A stretch of 64,000 bases of DNA from Apostichopus japonicus (taxonomy: Eukaryota; Echinodermata; Holothuroidea; Aspidochirotida; Stichopodidae). Position numbers and translations under genes: made by a program. The stretch covers positions 16,939,501 through 17,003,500 of the forward strand of contig NC_092569.1 in the NCBI RefSeq assembly GCF_037975245.1. Direction: 5' to 3'. The notes under the pieces are model-generated. The model was given only the letters and a program-made list of their open reading frames with translations, made no database searches and was not told the origin of the DNA. Each line of letters starts with the position of its first letter. The first letter of the stretch is position 1. Of the stretch, positions 51,060 through 63,457 are shown piece after piece.

Positions 51060-51112
51060 AATATTTGACGTATCAAGCAACACATGCATGGATTTCGTAC
51101 GGATACCACATG
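51060..51112 (+). pseudogene. Decayed fibrinogen exon (second exon of first half), copy 3
   Basis: Carries TATTTGACGTATCAAGC and TTTCGTACGGAT, as in the other two relics; not open. Confidence 0.5.
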
Positions 51113-51176
51113 TTATGGAGCACAATGCTTGTAATACTCAGAGAGATAGATGCATCATGTTCTTGCCAAAAATATC

Positions 51177-51303
51177 ATAATAATAATAATAATAATACTA
51201 CTACTACTTCTACTACTACTACTACTACTACTACTAATAATAATAATGATGACGATGACGACAACGATGACGACGACGACGAAGACGACGACGACGAAGA
51301 CGA

Positions 51304-51336
<33 letters not shown>

Positions 51337-51361
51337 CGACGATGACGATGATGATGATGAC
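51177..51361. repeat. Compound trinucleotide microsatellite
   Basis: (AAT)n passes into (ACT)n, (AAT)n again, and then (GAC/GAT)n, about 185 bases. It replaces the shorter AAT-repeat and the following roughly 70 bases present beside the SINE in the first unit (3437-3535). Frames through it give Asp, Ile or Thr runs on either strand and are artefacts. Confidence 0.93.
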
Positions 51362-51535
51362 GTCGGGTGGCTTCCAATTCAACAATTTAACTCACATTTG
51401 CAATTATAAAGTCTTTTTCGATGGGACACGTAGATTGCTCCTTCCTTTAACCCAGCTGGGTATCGAACCATGAACCTCTCAATTGCTAAGCCTCGTTGCT
51501 TTACATGCCACCGCTTTTATCCACTCGTCCTTAGA
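51362..51535 (-). repeat. tRNA-derived SINE, copy 3
   Basis: Same element as at 3533-3735: B box GGTTCGATACC at 51469-51459, then a worn A box (GACGAGTGGATAAAAGCGG) near 51530-51511, with the same body (GGTGGCTTCCAATTCAAC). It sits at the homologous position, so it was inserted before the unit duplicated. Confidence 0.7.
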
Positions 51536-53021
51536 ACCGGTATACGATTTTTTCGTGGAATTACTTCAAAATTATTTTAATTCCGTTCTACAAACCGTTG
51601 CTTAAACAATTCATCATGAAAAACATACGGCATATTCAAACTAGTTATTTCCGTTAAATCCACGACACTTTACCACATCCACAACCAGGAACATCGCTAA
51701 GATTGTGGAAGGCCTGTCGATCCAACTTGCGCTTGATCATATAATCGTGAAACAGTTTGAAAAATAGTTATCGAAAACATGTAAAATGATCCAACCAGGT
51801 TTCTGATCGAGTAGTTTCTGGCTTGCCCAGTGTTTTGGGAACGAATTGGTAATTTTATAGCTCATAATGAGACGTTGAGGACAATCGCTGCAATTGTAAA
51901 ATCTAAAATCGTTAATTGAAGGTTTAAAACTATCATTTTATTCGATATCAGATCATCATTTTCCCCCAAATAGTTCTACCAAGCTCGTGGCCAGAAATTA
52001 TTTTTTCTAGGAAGTTTGGGCGATAATGCTGGCTGATTACCACCCTTGGCTGAGTCTAAGAGGTAGGATATCCCTTCCTCTTTAAAGAAATTATTGTATA
52101 GATAAGAAAGCCTATATGTCGCATAATTCTAACTACTTATGTGTTATACAAGTGTTAATTTAATGTGTGTGTTATTAAATGTAGGTCTTATGGCAAATGT
52201 ATAAATCTATTTGGAAGTAGGAGGTGAGGGGATCGGGAATGAGGGATGGAGCGAGTGTTTCGACATTTAATCTCAAAATGTTGAGCCTTTATTACAAAAT
52301 ACCCACGTAAAATTGTGCGAATGAAACTTTGCTTAGGCCTAGGTTGAGTGGGTATGGGGGGGGGGCAGTTTCACCCCTCAAGTGCATGATGTGAGTCTTC
52401 CTGGAAAAATACAAAGAGTCATTTTATCTGCACTGACAATGGGAGATTTGGATCCTCCACCAGCCTGCCCCTCATCTCTCGAAGAACATGATACGATATC
52501 TCGTCTATAGCCAGACGGCCAGGGATTCTAAGAAGATTGTCATACACAAAAATGTGTTCATATCTTTCTGCCGTCTAGATGACCGGTTTCATCATTCAAC
52601 GTGAAATGTGAATAATTAGTATTAGAGGATTGACATTGAGTCATGTACACTCGCTCGTCTCACAGTATGTTATAAGATGGTAATTATTTTGTGTGTCGTA
52701 CATAATCGAGATATTTTCAAAAGTACCACTCTATGTTTGGTTAATTATGGTTTGTCAGGTTCTAGTCTTATTTTCTACTATAATGTCGGTTAAGACAGAG
52801 CTTGCGGCTCGCTAAAGATTCCCTAAAAGCAGGACGCACCAATACGTGGTTACATTACAGTAATCCGACTTACATCCACTCCCACGCTTTTGATTTTATG
52901 GGTCTTTGTAAGCATCGATGTAATAGAATACATAAACATTTTATAAATAATCCGACGTCCCCCCCCCCCCGCTCCCTCTTGGCTATGAATAAAATATTAT
53001 ATACTGCACGAAATTTAAAGG
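51536..53021. other. Intergenic DNA between the convergent genes F and G
   Basis: Collinear with 3736-5040. G-run at 52355-52366 and C-run at 52960-52970. No conserved reading frame. Confidence 0.5.
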
Positions 53022-53376
53022 CATTGAAGACTCTCCCCGAACAGCGAGCCGCCATCTCTAACAAGTTGACTTTCCGTTGCTTGCAAGCGAAGTTTTTCTC
53101 TTGTCGCTACAAAATGCAGATAGTAATGAATCGTGATACCTTGTTATCATTAGCTGGACCTGAGATGTCCATCGCTGTATCGTTTGTTCACTGTGCTGTG
53201 GGTATTGACCGCAGCTGTATGTACTGACTGTACACTAGTGTCTAATAACCGACGGTAGCAAGATGTGTGTATTTTGTGGGATCGATGGTGGTGTCTAATA
53301 CTTCTGTTACACCTCATTCGAAACTATTTCAGATTACCGGCATTAGACGTTTCTTTATGCGCGAGTCTCACACTCA
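53022..53376. mobile_element. MITE-like insertion, 355 bp
   Basis: The first unit shows the empty site (GAATTTAAAGGAGAAGCAAC at about 5034-5053). Here TTAAAGG is duplicated at 53015-53021 and 53377-53383 around a new segment that starts CATTGAAGACTC and ends GCGAGTCTCACACTCA. The ends share an imperfect inverted repeat around GAGACTC/GAAGACTC. Its right half recurs at 18812-18968, also ending TTAAAGG. The target duplication could be TTAA with the extra AGG by chance. No coding capacity. Confidence 0.75.
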
Positions 53377-53383
53377 TTAAAGG

Positions 53384-54316
53384 AGAAATAACTTTAACTT
53401 CCATATTTAAGGTTAAAGAAAGAGATGGTAACAATCCTCCCAAAAATATCCATAATATTTATATACACTGATGTGTTATCATTGTACCGTGCAATCAAAA
53501 TTAAACTCAAAGTAATCTCTACCACAGTATTCAATGGACATTGAGGGTTGGAGATTTCTTTACCAATCTGTTACGAATTGTCTTTGGCACAAAGTCCAGG
53601 GACTAAATGTTTGAAATAATAGTTGACATAATAAACACACAAACAGGATGAGACTGACATGAGGTATGATCGACGGCCACGGATTTTATAATACGATTTT
53701 TTTTGGGTAATATGAAGCTAGGAAGAAAAGGTTATGAGGCAAAATTTCACACGTAGATTAATTTATGGTTCTGTTACAATACTTAGCTACATCGGTATTC
53801 GGAGGAATGTATTGAAAACAAATTAAACTAGTTTTAAAACAAGGAAGTGTTTTTAGTGAAACGCAGCTTAAAATGAAGGGTTGCGCTGCACATCTATCAA
53901 GGTAATTCCATTCATACGCAATGACAGAGATAGACATTTAATTCAGGGCTCTCGTCACATGACCCCCTCCCCCACCCTGCTGGTTACGCCACTGTAATTC
54001 ATTATTATAAACACAAGAAACCAAATAAATACACACATATGACCATTTCGTTTATTCATATTTATGACAGTTGAAGCCCAATTAGTTTAGGTAATAATTA
54101 CAGTTAAAGGAATATGCAACAATGTGTCTGAAGATTAATGAACAAATTATTTCCTCAATACAGTTGCTTGAGAGGTTTCAACCCTCGAAGATTATTTATA
54201 AGATATCGATACTACAAAAGGCTCATGTCGTCCAAGTGATTTTTTGTTCTTATAACGAAATATATTTTCCACAATCTATTCGATAGAAACCACTTGATAG
54301 ATTATCCGCCATCAAC
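53384..54316. other. 3' flank and 3' UTR of gene G
   Basis: Matches 5041-6045 of the first unit. A minus-strand AATAAA lies at 54056-54051, about 260 bases after the stop. No gene. Confidence 0.5.
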
Positions 54317-57300
54317 TCAAGAGGATAGTCGAATTTTCATCTCAACAGTTTGGGGGTTGCAGTAATTATTATTATAAGAAGAGATCCTCTCTCCGTTGCC
54401 TCCATTGTAGTCCCCGTTGAGGTTTTCATCAGTACAAACTATATTGCAGCCTCCGTGTTGGAAATAATGACAATATTCCCAATGGCAATCAGAGCACCAA
54501 CGATTCGAGTGCCACCAGCCACTTCTGTGCCTCTCTGCGCAGTTGAAGTTATCGCATGCGTCATTGTCTTCGTCGTATGTGCTGAAATGCTTTCCTTTGT
54601 TACTAGAGAGATAATAACCTGCGAATTAAGAACCGATCCATCAGTGGTTAGTTTGTAAACAAAACAAAAATAATGTAAGCAATGCTTTCCTTTTCCAGAC
54701 CTTTCTATGAATCAGAAACCGTACTAAATTTTCACCAAAGAGGGTGGGGGGTGGGGGCATCTCACTGGTCTAATTGAAAGATATTAAGAAACAATGTGTC
54801 TTTTCATACCTTTATTTTAGTTTTGACACATTTTAAGAACTGGAATATTAACATTTAGTTTCCTGTATCCTAACGGAAGCTTAGTGAAATATGTATGTTA
54901 GCTGGTCATTTCCCAGGAGGGATTTTTGCTTACATAAATATATATATATATATTGTATAAATCATTTCCTAGTGGGAGATGCCGAGTTTCACAGAGGTTG
55001 AAATCAGGCTTATATTAGAATGGTGGTTATTGGTTTCCCGTAGCTCTGAGAAATTGCATATTCACACTACATTTTTCACGTGAGTACACATCATGTTTTC
55101 TTTGGTAGTCATATTACTGTTGTATTGAGCAATGCAGCTATAAAATATTAGCAATCGTATCGGATAAGTCATATGTCTTCAAACATTGCCGGGAACTGAT
55201 CGACGTCACATGTTTGGCAAGGAGCTTGTGTGCGTTTGTTAAATGTATGAGTGTTTGTTTTTAACTGTGATAACAAAACTCGTAATATTTATGTTGACCT
55301 TACTCAATAGATACGTGTATAATGCTAAACAAAGCTTAATGACATAAACGTCTTGATTAGAATCAAAAGTTAATTATCAAATGCAACTTATGAACACTTT
55401 TGTGTTTATTTAGTTTATTAATAAAATACAAAGATAGACACAAGACAAAATAACACGTTCCTTGATATGTATGCAGCCAGTATAGAGGAATATGAAAGGT
55501 ATATCATTTATAGCCCATCACGTGTTGGGAGTAATAAAATAATAGTAGTCTCTATCGTTCACACTACTGAAATGGACATGAAGCAAGATTTCATCCTATT
55601 TACTTAACCAGAGTGAGGACGTATGTCGGAGCCGGAAAGGGAAGGGAGGTTTTATGCAACAACACAAAATGTGTTACAGCATGTCAGGAACTAACGATGT
55701 TTATATTTAACGTTCACATGCCATTTGTCACATTTTCAAAGTAGATTCCTTACGTAATTTGAAGTTTGATGTATCATTCTGTGAATGAATATGAATTGCA
55801 GACATTACACATATTAACAACAAACCTGCATATCCACTGGGACTGGTCCTGCTTCCCAGTTTATTCATTTTGTACTTGGTGTCCTCGGACTCTATTTGAA
55901 ACTCTGTAAACTCAGAATATAAACTCGTCCCATCTGAAGTAGTAATATCAACTCGTAGTTTGGTAGGGTTCTGATTCGTCAGGTAATAGAGTTTCTCATT
56001 CCCAAGCCATAAGTTTCTGTTGTTACCAAAGCCTTCTTTGTATGCAGTCCAGTTTTGATAAAAACTAGTTTCGTCATCAGTGCGACGTTGAAAAACCTAT
56101 CTTTGGAACAATAGAAAGAGGCATTGAAATCAACGAAAGGAAATCTAAACGGTTTAACAATACTTAAGAAGCAAAGCTCTACAGATCGTCTGAAAGATTT
56201 CATCATAAATTTGTAATGCTGAATTGTCCTTTAAATTGATGTCTGACTGATAACTGACTAGTATTCACATGTTCAATGTATTTTAAGATATGAATTGTCA
56301 TATTTGGAACCTTCTGTCATGCTAAATTGTTGAATGTTGGTCTAACGTAGTTTGATGGTCTAATGTATATACCTAGTGCGAATGTATCGAGAGCATTTAC
56401 TCATAAGCATAAATGAACAGCGTTAAAATGACTTACGGTCCATCCTTCGTCGCCGTGCATTTTGCATTGAACATTGAATGGAGACTCTGTCCACCCAGAA
56501 GGCATGATTGTATATTCGCCATCGCCATGCCCAGCGTCATGAACATCCTGACAGTCTGAATACAAGGATTCACAAGTTTCACCGTCACCTTCGTATCCTT
56601 CATTACAATAGCACTGTCGTATTTCATTCCTGACATCACACACAGCGTCGGTACTACATATGTAGTCGTCACAAGTCAGTCGGTTATTGTTACAAGAACA
56701 CTTTTGTGTGCAGTCTTCGTTAACGGATGTTTCTCCATTCTAGAATTAAATTGATGAAAATATTAAAAAACTAATATTTCAAATGGCTATTGTGCTTATA
56801 TTTTGTGTTATTGTAACGTTAATAAACTTAAGGTTTATTTCTGTTCCGTTTACATTGTCACTTGGTATTAAACTTAGTCATGCGAATACTCACTGGTATA
56901 ACCAAGTTGGCCTCTGCTACGAAACACCCGCATTCACTCGCACTGATGCAGTCACTCCCTTGCATGACGAAACCAGTTGGACAGGTGCAGCCCTCAGTAC
57001 CCAAACAGTCACTATCACAACCAGATTGTCCGTTGGGATCTTCACATGTTGCTTGGCAAGTACATGTTTCGTAGATCATGTTCGTAGGACATGTAGAGAT
57101 CAATGTACCTGCCAGTTGTTAATACCAAGAAAATGCTTTCAATTTTGACAAGAATCATTGCAAATACCTCTGCCATGAAATATGATATATTATATTATAT
57201 ATCATTTCTGAAGTTTAAAGTTAAATAGTTAAATAAGAAGAAGCAACATTAAAAACATTATGCATAGTGTAGGATATGGCTTTGATGTATACATTTTTTT

Positions 57301-59204
57301 AAATAATATAATTATGATTGTATTATTTGGATTAACGTTTTGTCTTTGCTTTTTATTTTTTTTTTACTTACCTGCATTACTTTCGAGTGGTCCAATATGG
57401 GTAACCTTATATTGCCCCCATTCATCAGTTATACGAAAACCTCTGTATGTTTTATAGAAAGAAGCTCCATTAGATAATTCTATGTCCACACGAAGCTCGT
57501 AGTCTGCTTGGTTCGTCAAATATGATAACTTTTCATTGCCGAGCCAAAACTCAGTTGAGAGAAAACCAAATCCATCTTTATACTGTGACCAACTCCTATT
57601 GAAGTTCACAGAACCGCTATCGCGGCGTTGTATGGCCTGTAACAGAAGAAAAACATATTGCGAATACTATCACCACTCAAATACACTCTCTAAATATCAC
57701 ACTTATATGAAACGGACAATTACATTTATCCAGTCATGTAACTATTAACAAAGATCGTTTCCGAAAAAACAGCCCAGTCTCGACGTTACTGAGTGGAGGA
57801 TGCAACTTGCCGATGACCCTGCACATTTTCAAGTCATAACACCTACCTGCTAACATAAGGCTTTCACGTTTTATCGTTTTATTTATAACACAGCTTATCA
57901 CGTTTAAACTATGATATGAGCATTTCCATTTAGACGTACCGTCCAGCCTCCTCCACCAACGTCGTTGTTGCAGTACACCTCAAATGGTTCTTCAAATCCC
58001 TCTGGCTTGATAATGTATACTCCGCTAGAGTTGGACGTAGAACATTGACATTGAACGTCTCGGCAGTCTTTTGGATATTCAGAACGTTGATAAAAGAAGA
58101 AATGAGCCACTGTAATAAAGAAATAAAATTATTGAAAAATGATATATTATGCATGCTTTGTGTTCAATTTACAACAAAATCGTGTCGCCGTATACTGATA
58201 CTTGACCGTTAAAGAAAATCCTGCTAAGAAATTGACAACTCTCTGTGATTTAACAGATTGCTAAAACTGCATCAGCAAAGATGGAACTAGATAATTGTTT
58301 GAAAAGGTACATGACCACTTTACAACAAATTTGGTAAATATATCATTTCTTGTGTTATAATACGTTGAATTAATTTATTTCCCCCTCCCTCTGTTTTTTT
58401 CTTTCTCTTTTTTCTTTATTTTTCGGGGGGGGGGTGGGTGGGGCCGATTGTTTGAAGTAACATTAACACCTTATATCAGATTTGGTACATATATCATTAC
58501 CTGTGTAAGAATACAATACATACATCTATTTTTCTCTCTCTTTTTCCCTCTCTCTTTTTTCAGTAACATTTTTCGGGGGGTGGGGCGATATGATTTATAT
58601 TATAAAACAGTTGTCAAAAGTGTAAGTTTGAATGTTGTTATCTTTTCGAAAGTGAGATACTAAATACTGTCTCACACAGATACTGTCAATGAAACAGAAA
58701 CAAAACCAGACATAAAAAAGGAAGTTAACTTGGAAAAAATGAAACTCATTTATATTGGTTAACTACGTGTGTTAATATCTAGATGGAACGACAAAACAAA
58801 GCAGTTAAGGTCAATGGGTGAAATATCTTACTTTGAGTGTCATCTGTAGTTGAAGGTAAACTTCTCCGATGAACAGTCTATTAATGAGAAGAAGAGTCAT
58901 TAAAAATATATGTCAAAATGTTCTGTTAATTGGTTGTAACTGCTTGTAAGGAACTATTAATTTTTCTCATTTTCATTTATAAAATACACATGTACAGGCA
59001 AATTAAGAATTTTGGATGAAACAAATTCAAAATGATTAATATTCTGATTGGTTATTCACGAACATTCTTACCTATGCCAAGATGTCAAAGAACTTCATCC
59101 ATTACAGTGATGCAATTATTTTATTTTAATTTTGAATGTGTACCCAACTTGGTGAAATGAGTTAAAAACAATCAGAAATGACTGTAAATATTTGCCATAA
59201 TAAC

Positions 59205-59278
<74 letters not shown>

Positions 59279-62200
59279 GGGAGGGAGGTGGGTTGGTTGA
59301 CTCAACCTTAGCTAGAATTCAAACTCAATATATTTCTGAAGTTTTTCTTCTTCTTATTTGCACTAGAATTATTTGCAAAGGTATTGACTATACATAGAAG
59401 GAACATAGAATAAAAATATAATATATTTTTTGCAAACTATGTAAGCGATGAAAAATTAATAAAGACTGAAGAAATTCGAATTTTACTTTTTTTAAATTAA
59501 CGAAAAGTGTGAACAAAATTTGTTTGTAAACATTAATTTTCATATAAACAGTCGTCCCATTACATCATTAAGTTCGATATGACATTTGCCTGTATTTTAT
59601 TTATATAAGTAGTAACTTCAGTATGAGATAAAAACGTGACAAATAATCTTTGATTGTTGTATATAACATAGCAATTTAGACATCGTCGCAATATGTTTAG
59701 ACTGGTATATTTTACAATAAAAGTTTTTGTTATCAAAATTGTATCGTTTCATTTGTTTGCAGGAAATGAAATAAAGCAATGATTTTTGTAATGACAAAGA
59801 TCCTCAAATTGACATAAAAAATAAAATTTCTTACACCATCGGCGCATATATCGTATGCGGTGCTATCGTAGCGTTGTCAGGGATGATAAGTAAAGTAAAG
59901 TCAAATTTATTGATATTCATCATAAAATGACAATTTAATAAAATGGACTACGGCATCTCAAAAATAGGTTAAACAGTTATCTATGTATAATACAATTCAA
60001 AGTTTTAATACTTCTAGGTAAAAATGATCGCCTAAACCGTTCTGTTCGCATACGTGGGATCGTGTAAAATCTACGTGGTTTCATGTAAAAATCAAAGAGA
60101 GGGTGATCGGAATCCTCGACTATAGAAGAAGCACACTGACAAATTAAACGACCAATAAAATCATCCGTCATGGTAGAATACAACTTGACGGATTTAATAA
60201 AGTAGTCTAATTGTCCTTTAGAACAGGATGATAACCAAACTGGGCCACAGTACACAAGGAAAGACTACACCATTGTCTGAAAAGGCCAAAGCTGCTTATC
60301 AAAATCTAAGCCAAAGCCGGCGAGCCTACGAATACAATATAATCTCTGGTTAGCTTTTGATGCCATATTGTTCACGTGGGTATTCCAAGTAAGCGAGCTG
60401 CTGAAGGTTAATCCAAAATATTTAAAACCTGATACAACCTCAATCACATTATTGTCAATGTAGTGAATGACGATTAGAATTAAGAAAAGTTTACTTGTGA
60501 AAGAAGTTATATCTGTGAATACTAACGAAGTGACTTTGAGTTAAATGATAATTTGAGCATATCGTTTATAACATATTTGCCAGTGCTTTATAGCTTGATA
60601 AAACATATCAATTATTTCAATGAATAAGTAATATGGCGTGAGTTAATGTGTAAAACAACCACAGCAAATACTTTATGTATTTTCGAATTGAGTATATGAA
60701 AAGAAATTAAGAGTTCTATAAACCATATATGGTATTTATTAATTAAGACCTTTCTTACACCGTGTAAGTACACTATTGATGAACATGGGAATACGGCTCG
60801 GTATGAATTGTACAAAATGCATGCGGTAGGCTTACACGAGATATTAACTGATGTAAATAAAAAATATGCTTTAAATTGCAAATAAACTAAAAATATTACA
60901 TGTGAAAGTACCTAGCGATATTTAATATCGATATATCTGTGTTACAAACTGATTAACGTTACATTAAAGAAAAAGTCAAACAAATTAAGGGTGAAATTGG
61001 AGCTCTGTTTATAGTAAAGTACCCATGCAGATACTTTTCAAATTACAAGAATATCAAAATATCGTACTTAAGGGTTTTATTGCCAAGTTAAAAACTACTT
61101 TTTTGATAGTTTTAGAAATTGACTTAATAATTATGCATTAGTCTTAAACGTCTGGGAGACCGGTATTTGGAACTTCTAAGTACTTTTAAGACAACAAGAA
61201 GGACACATTGTAACAAACGAGAAAACATTTATACACGTATATTATTTGTTTAAACCAAACAACAACTTCAGAGTTCTGACAATTGTCTAAGTTAACACAG
61301 TATATACTATAGTATATTAATTAACACGGTATATACTGTAGTATAGTATTGCCAGTGAATTATAGCCATTAAAGTTTACCAATGCAAGCATGGCATGTAA
61401 GATAGTTGCTAAGTTCAATTATTCAAGTTTAAAACAAGGTTACATTCAAAGATTAACCAATGCTTACTCAGAAGAAATGAAATAAAACTAATCGGGAAAT
61501 ATAGTGGTAAGTTAAAATAGGAAGTTTTTAAACATCTTTTCTTTCTGATTCAAAATTAAGTAATCTAGACCGAAAGTATACCTAGTCTCGTTAAATGACG
61601 TTGATGGACAAACAAGGACAAAGAAGACGAATTTTAATTACAAACTTTATCAAAAAGGGTAATTTGTTATGCCTAAGCTTTCAGCACAGATATTTCCCAA
61701 GTTACTACATAAGAGTCAATGTTTATCTAATAACAAACAACGTTATCATTTTACAGGCCCGCCTATAATATTGCAATAACTTTGTTGATACTTTGAGTAT
61801 GATATAAATATATTGACAATGATTTTCCTTTGCTATCAATGCTCAAACATAATTTAAGACCTTTGTGACAAAGAGATTAAGTAATGATATGATCAAGAAT
61901 TTTCAAGAATTTACAAATTTTCTCAATTATACAATATATTATTAAAATAATTAAGTTTGACTAGTGCAAACGCATACGGCGAAGGCGCCACTTGGACAAG
62001 AATTGCAGTAATTTTATGTAATAGAAAGCGGACTGCAATTATTATTCGATTACATGTTTTTCGCTTGAAATAAGAAGCAAAAGTTTGATACTTGAATTAA
62101 TCAAATTTAAAGATTGTTTTTCACTCGAGTATGATTAACCTATCCTTTACTTTGTCAATACTTAGCGTACCAATGTAGTCAAATCGATCTGTTACTAGGC

Positions 62201-63057
62201 AGTTATACATATCTATTTAAAACTTATAGCGTCTTGATCATAGTTAATGAAATTTAGTGAGATCTACCTTGGAACTTTTACAGTTTCCAAAATGAATAGA
62301 GTATAACTATTCAATTGTCTTAAAATAACTTTATCAAATGTTGTGTTTTATTTTGAAAAAAGTAAAAGTTATGTACCTAACTATAAAGAAAAACATACGA
62401 ATGTAGTTTTCAGCTTTAATGTTATTGCATACATCAGCGACGAATGGGAAATTAATACACTTAGCCAGATGTATAGGCGATAAGGTGCGATATTAATTGA
62501 AAATATGAGAGAAAGTTTACCAAGGCAATGTAACATTTGAAATATAACTAAACAGAAAATATATTTTTTTATGCATTTTTTTTCTAAGTTGCATTGCAAA
62601 TTTTAAAACAAAAACACTTTTCTGTAGGCTGCTGAAGATAGATTATTCTTTTGGAAAAAAGGAATTTATATAGAAGAAGAATTGTTTTTCGAAAAATTCA
62701 TTTAATTTTTTATCAGTGGCCACATTAAAACTGCATGAGCTACTAAAAACCAAAATGTTGTATTATAAATTGTAAAACAGATGATCAAGTTATAACAAGT
62801 TTTTCTTTTTTTGTTGGAAAATTTATAATTAAGCAAGCAAGAAAGAAACATGTCAAAAAAATGCCCAGTAGTTGAATATTCTACATTGAAATTATAAGAT
62901 CTAACAAGCAACACAGAAACGTGGACGCAAAGATTGGTAAGAACTAAGAACAGAAACTGTAAAATGTTTAACTCACCGTTTCTTCCGAGGACGTAAAGGC
63001 GCTGGTTGTTGTGAACAAGAATGCAAATACTGCTCGAACAGCCACGGAAAGCTCCAT
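54317..63057 (-). CDS. Gene G (minus type): secreted fibrinogen-related protein with TIL and EGF-like modules, 550 residues
   Basis: Exons in order are 63057-62977, 58877-58832, 58109-57940, 57636-57372, 57108-56894, 56739-56437, 56096-55826 and 54618-54317. The 1653 bases are open to a TGA and all have GT/AG borders. The signal peptide begins MELSVAVRAVFAF, as in gene B. Fibrinogen domain 1 has CRDVQCQCS and FWLGNEKLSYLTN and no P part. It is followed by a TIL domain (TCPTNMIYETCTCQATC), a VWC-like NGETSVNEDCTQKCSC, an EGF-like CNEGYEGDGETC, and a full fibrinogen domain 2. Its loop (RWCSDCHWEYC...GGCNIVC) keeps five cysteines but differs from gene B at most positions between them and is one residue shorter. 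Intron 1 carries a LINE fragment and an (AT)n run. Likely an extracellular lectin; ligand unknown. Confidence 0.9.
58291..58590. repeat. Local tandem duplication in an intron of gene G
   Basis: Two diverged copies of about 150 bases (58291-58445 and 58448-58590) each run from TTTGAA(A)GTA...AC through a TTTCTCTTT-rich stretch to TTTTTCGGGGGG. Gene B has a single copy (about 9995-10145). The duplication therefore arose after B and G parted. Confidence 0.7.
59208..59276. repeat. (AT)n microsatellite followed by a G run
   Basis: About 34 AT dinucleotides followed by GGGGGAGGGAGGTGGG. Genes B and E have short AT stretches with G runs at the same place, so this is an expansion. Confidence 0.95.
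59888..60455 (-). mobile_element. 5'-truncated LINE (non-LTR retrotransposon) fragment
   Basis: Minus-strand frames at 60447-60265 (GFKYFGLTFSSSLTWNTHV, ANQRLYCIRRL) and 60255-59977 (YCGPVWLSS, DHPLFDFY, RTERFRRSFLP, RSIKTLN) match the usual end of LINE reverse-transcriptase ORFs of the CR1/L2-like kind. A frameshift near 60260 separates them. The 3' end is AATAAATTTGACTTTAC. Gene B's intron shows the empty site near 11366. It is a dead copy; the clade call is tentative and the target duplication is unclear. Confidence 0.8.
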
Positions 63058-63156
63058 ATTTATGAATGTCTTGGTAAAATACGAATGATAATTCAAATGA
63101 ATTGTATCTCTAGAGGTAAGAAATATTCCTAAAAACAATGGATGACCCGAAGTGCA

Positions 63157-63164
63157 TTTATAAA
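63157..63164 (-). promoter_or_regulatory. TATA box of gene G
   Basis: TTTATAAA, 100 bases upstream of the ATG, as in gene B and pseudogene E. Confidence 0.6.
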
Positions 63165-63429
63165 GTTGTAAACTTATGATGTCTCACAGCCAGATTGCAT
63201 TGTACTTGTACGTTGTATTTACCGTCTTTCAGTTGTAAACATATAAGGATTCAAAGGCATCCATCCACAATGGAAACTTCCAGTCGGTCAAGAAAGAGGG
63301 ATTCGTTACGTCACGTTGCCGAGATATCTATACATTGTACGCGAATTTGCCATTTACATGTTTGTAGATGACTTGTGTGTATTTAATGTATAGAAGCGGG
63401 TTGAGTATAACAATAATATTCTAGTATAA

Positions 63430-63457
63430 GACACTTAACCAAACGACGTTAAGTGTC
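63430..63457. promoter_or_regulatory. Perfect inverted repeat upstream of gene G
   Basis: GACACTTAAC and GTTAAGTGTC around CAAACGAC, about 370 bases upstream of the ATG; counterpart of 14313-14340. The arms are unchanged while the spacer differs by one base from gene B. Confidence 0.4.

Larger units (their letters stand above)
58878..62976. other. Intron 1 of gene G
   Basis: Collinear with intron 1 of gene B, with an added (AT)n run, a LINE fragment, and a short local repeat of GTATATACT at about 61300-61345. No other gene. Confidence 0.6.

Noticed and set aside
51065-51409. Frames with long Asp, Ile or Thr runs
   Set aside because: They are translations of a trinucleotide microsatellite in several frames and on both strands.
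52802-53227. 141-codon frame
   Set aside because: It crosses the left border of the MITE-like insertion and is absent from the empty-site copy.
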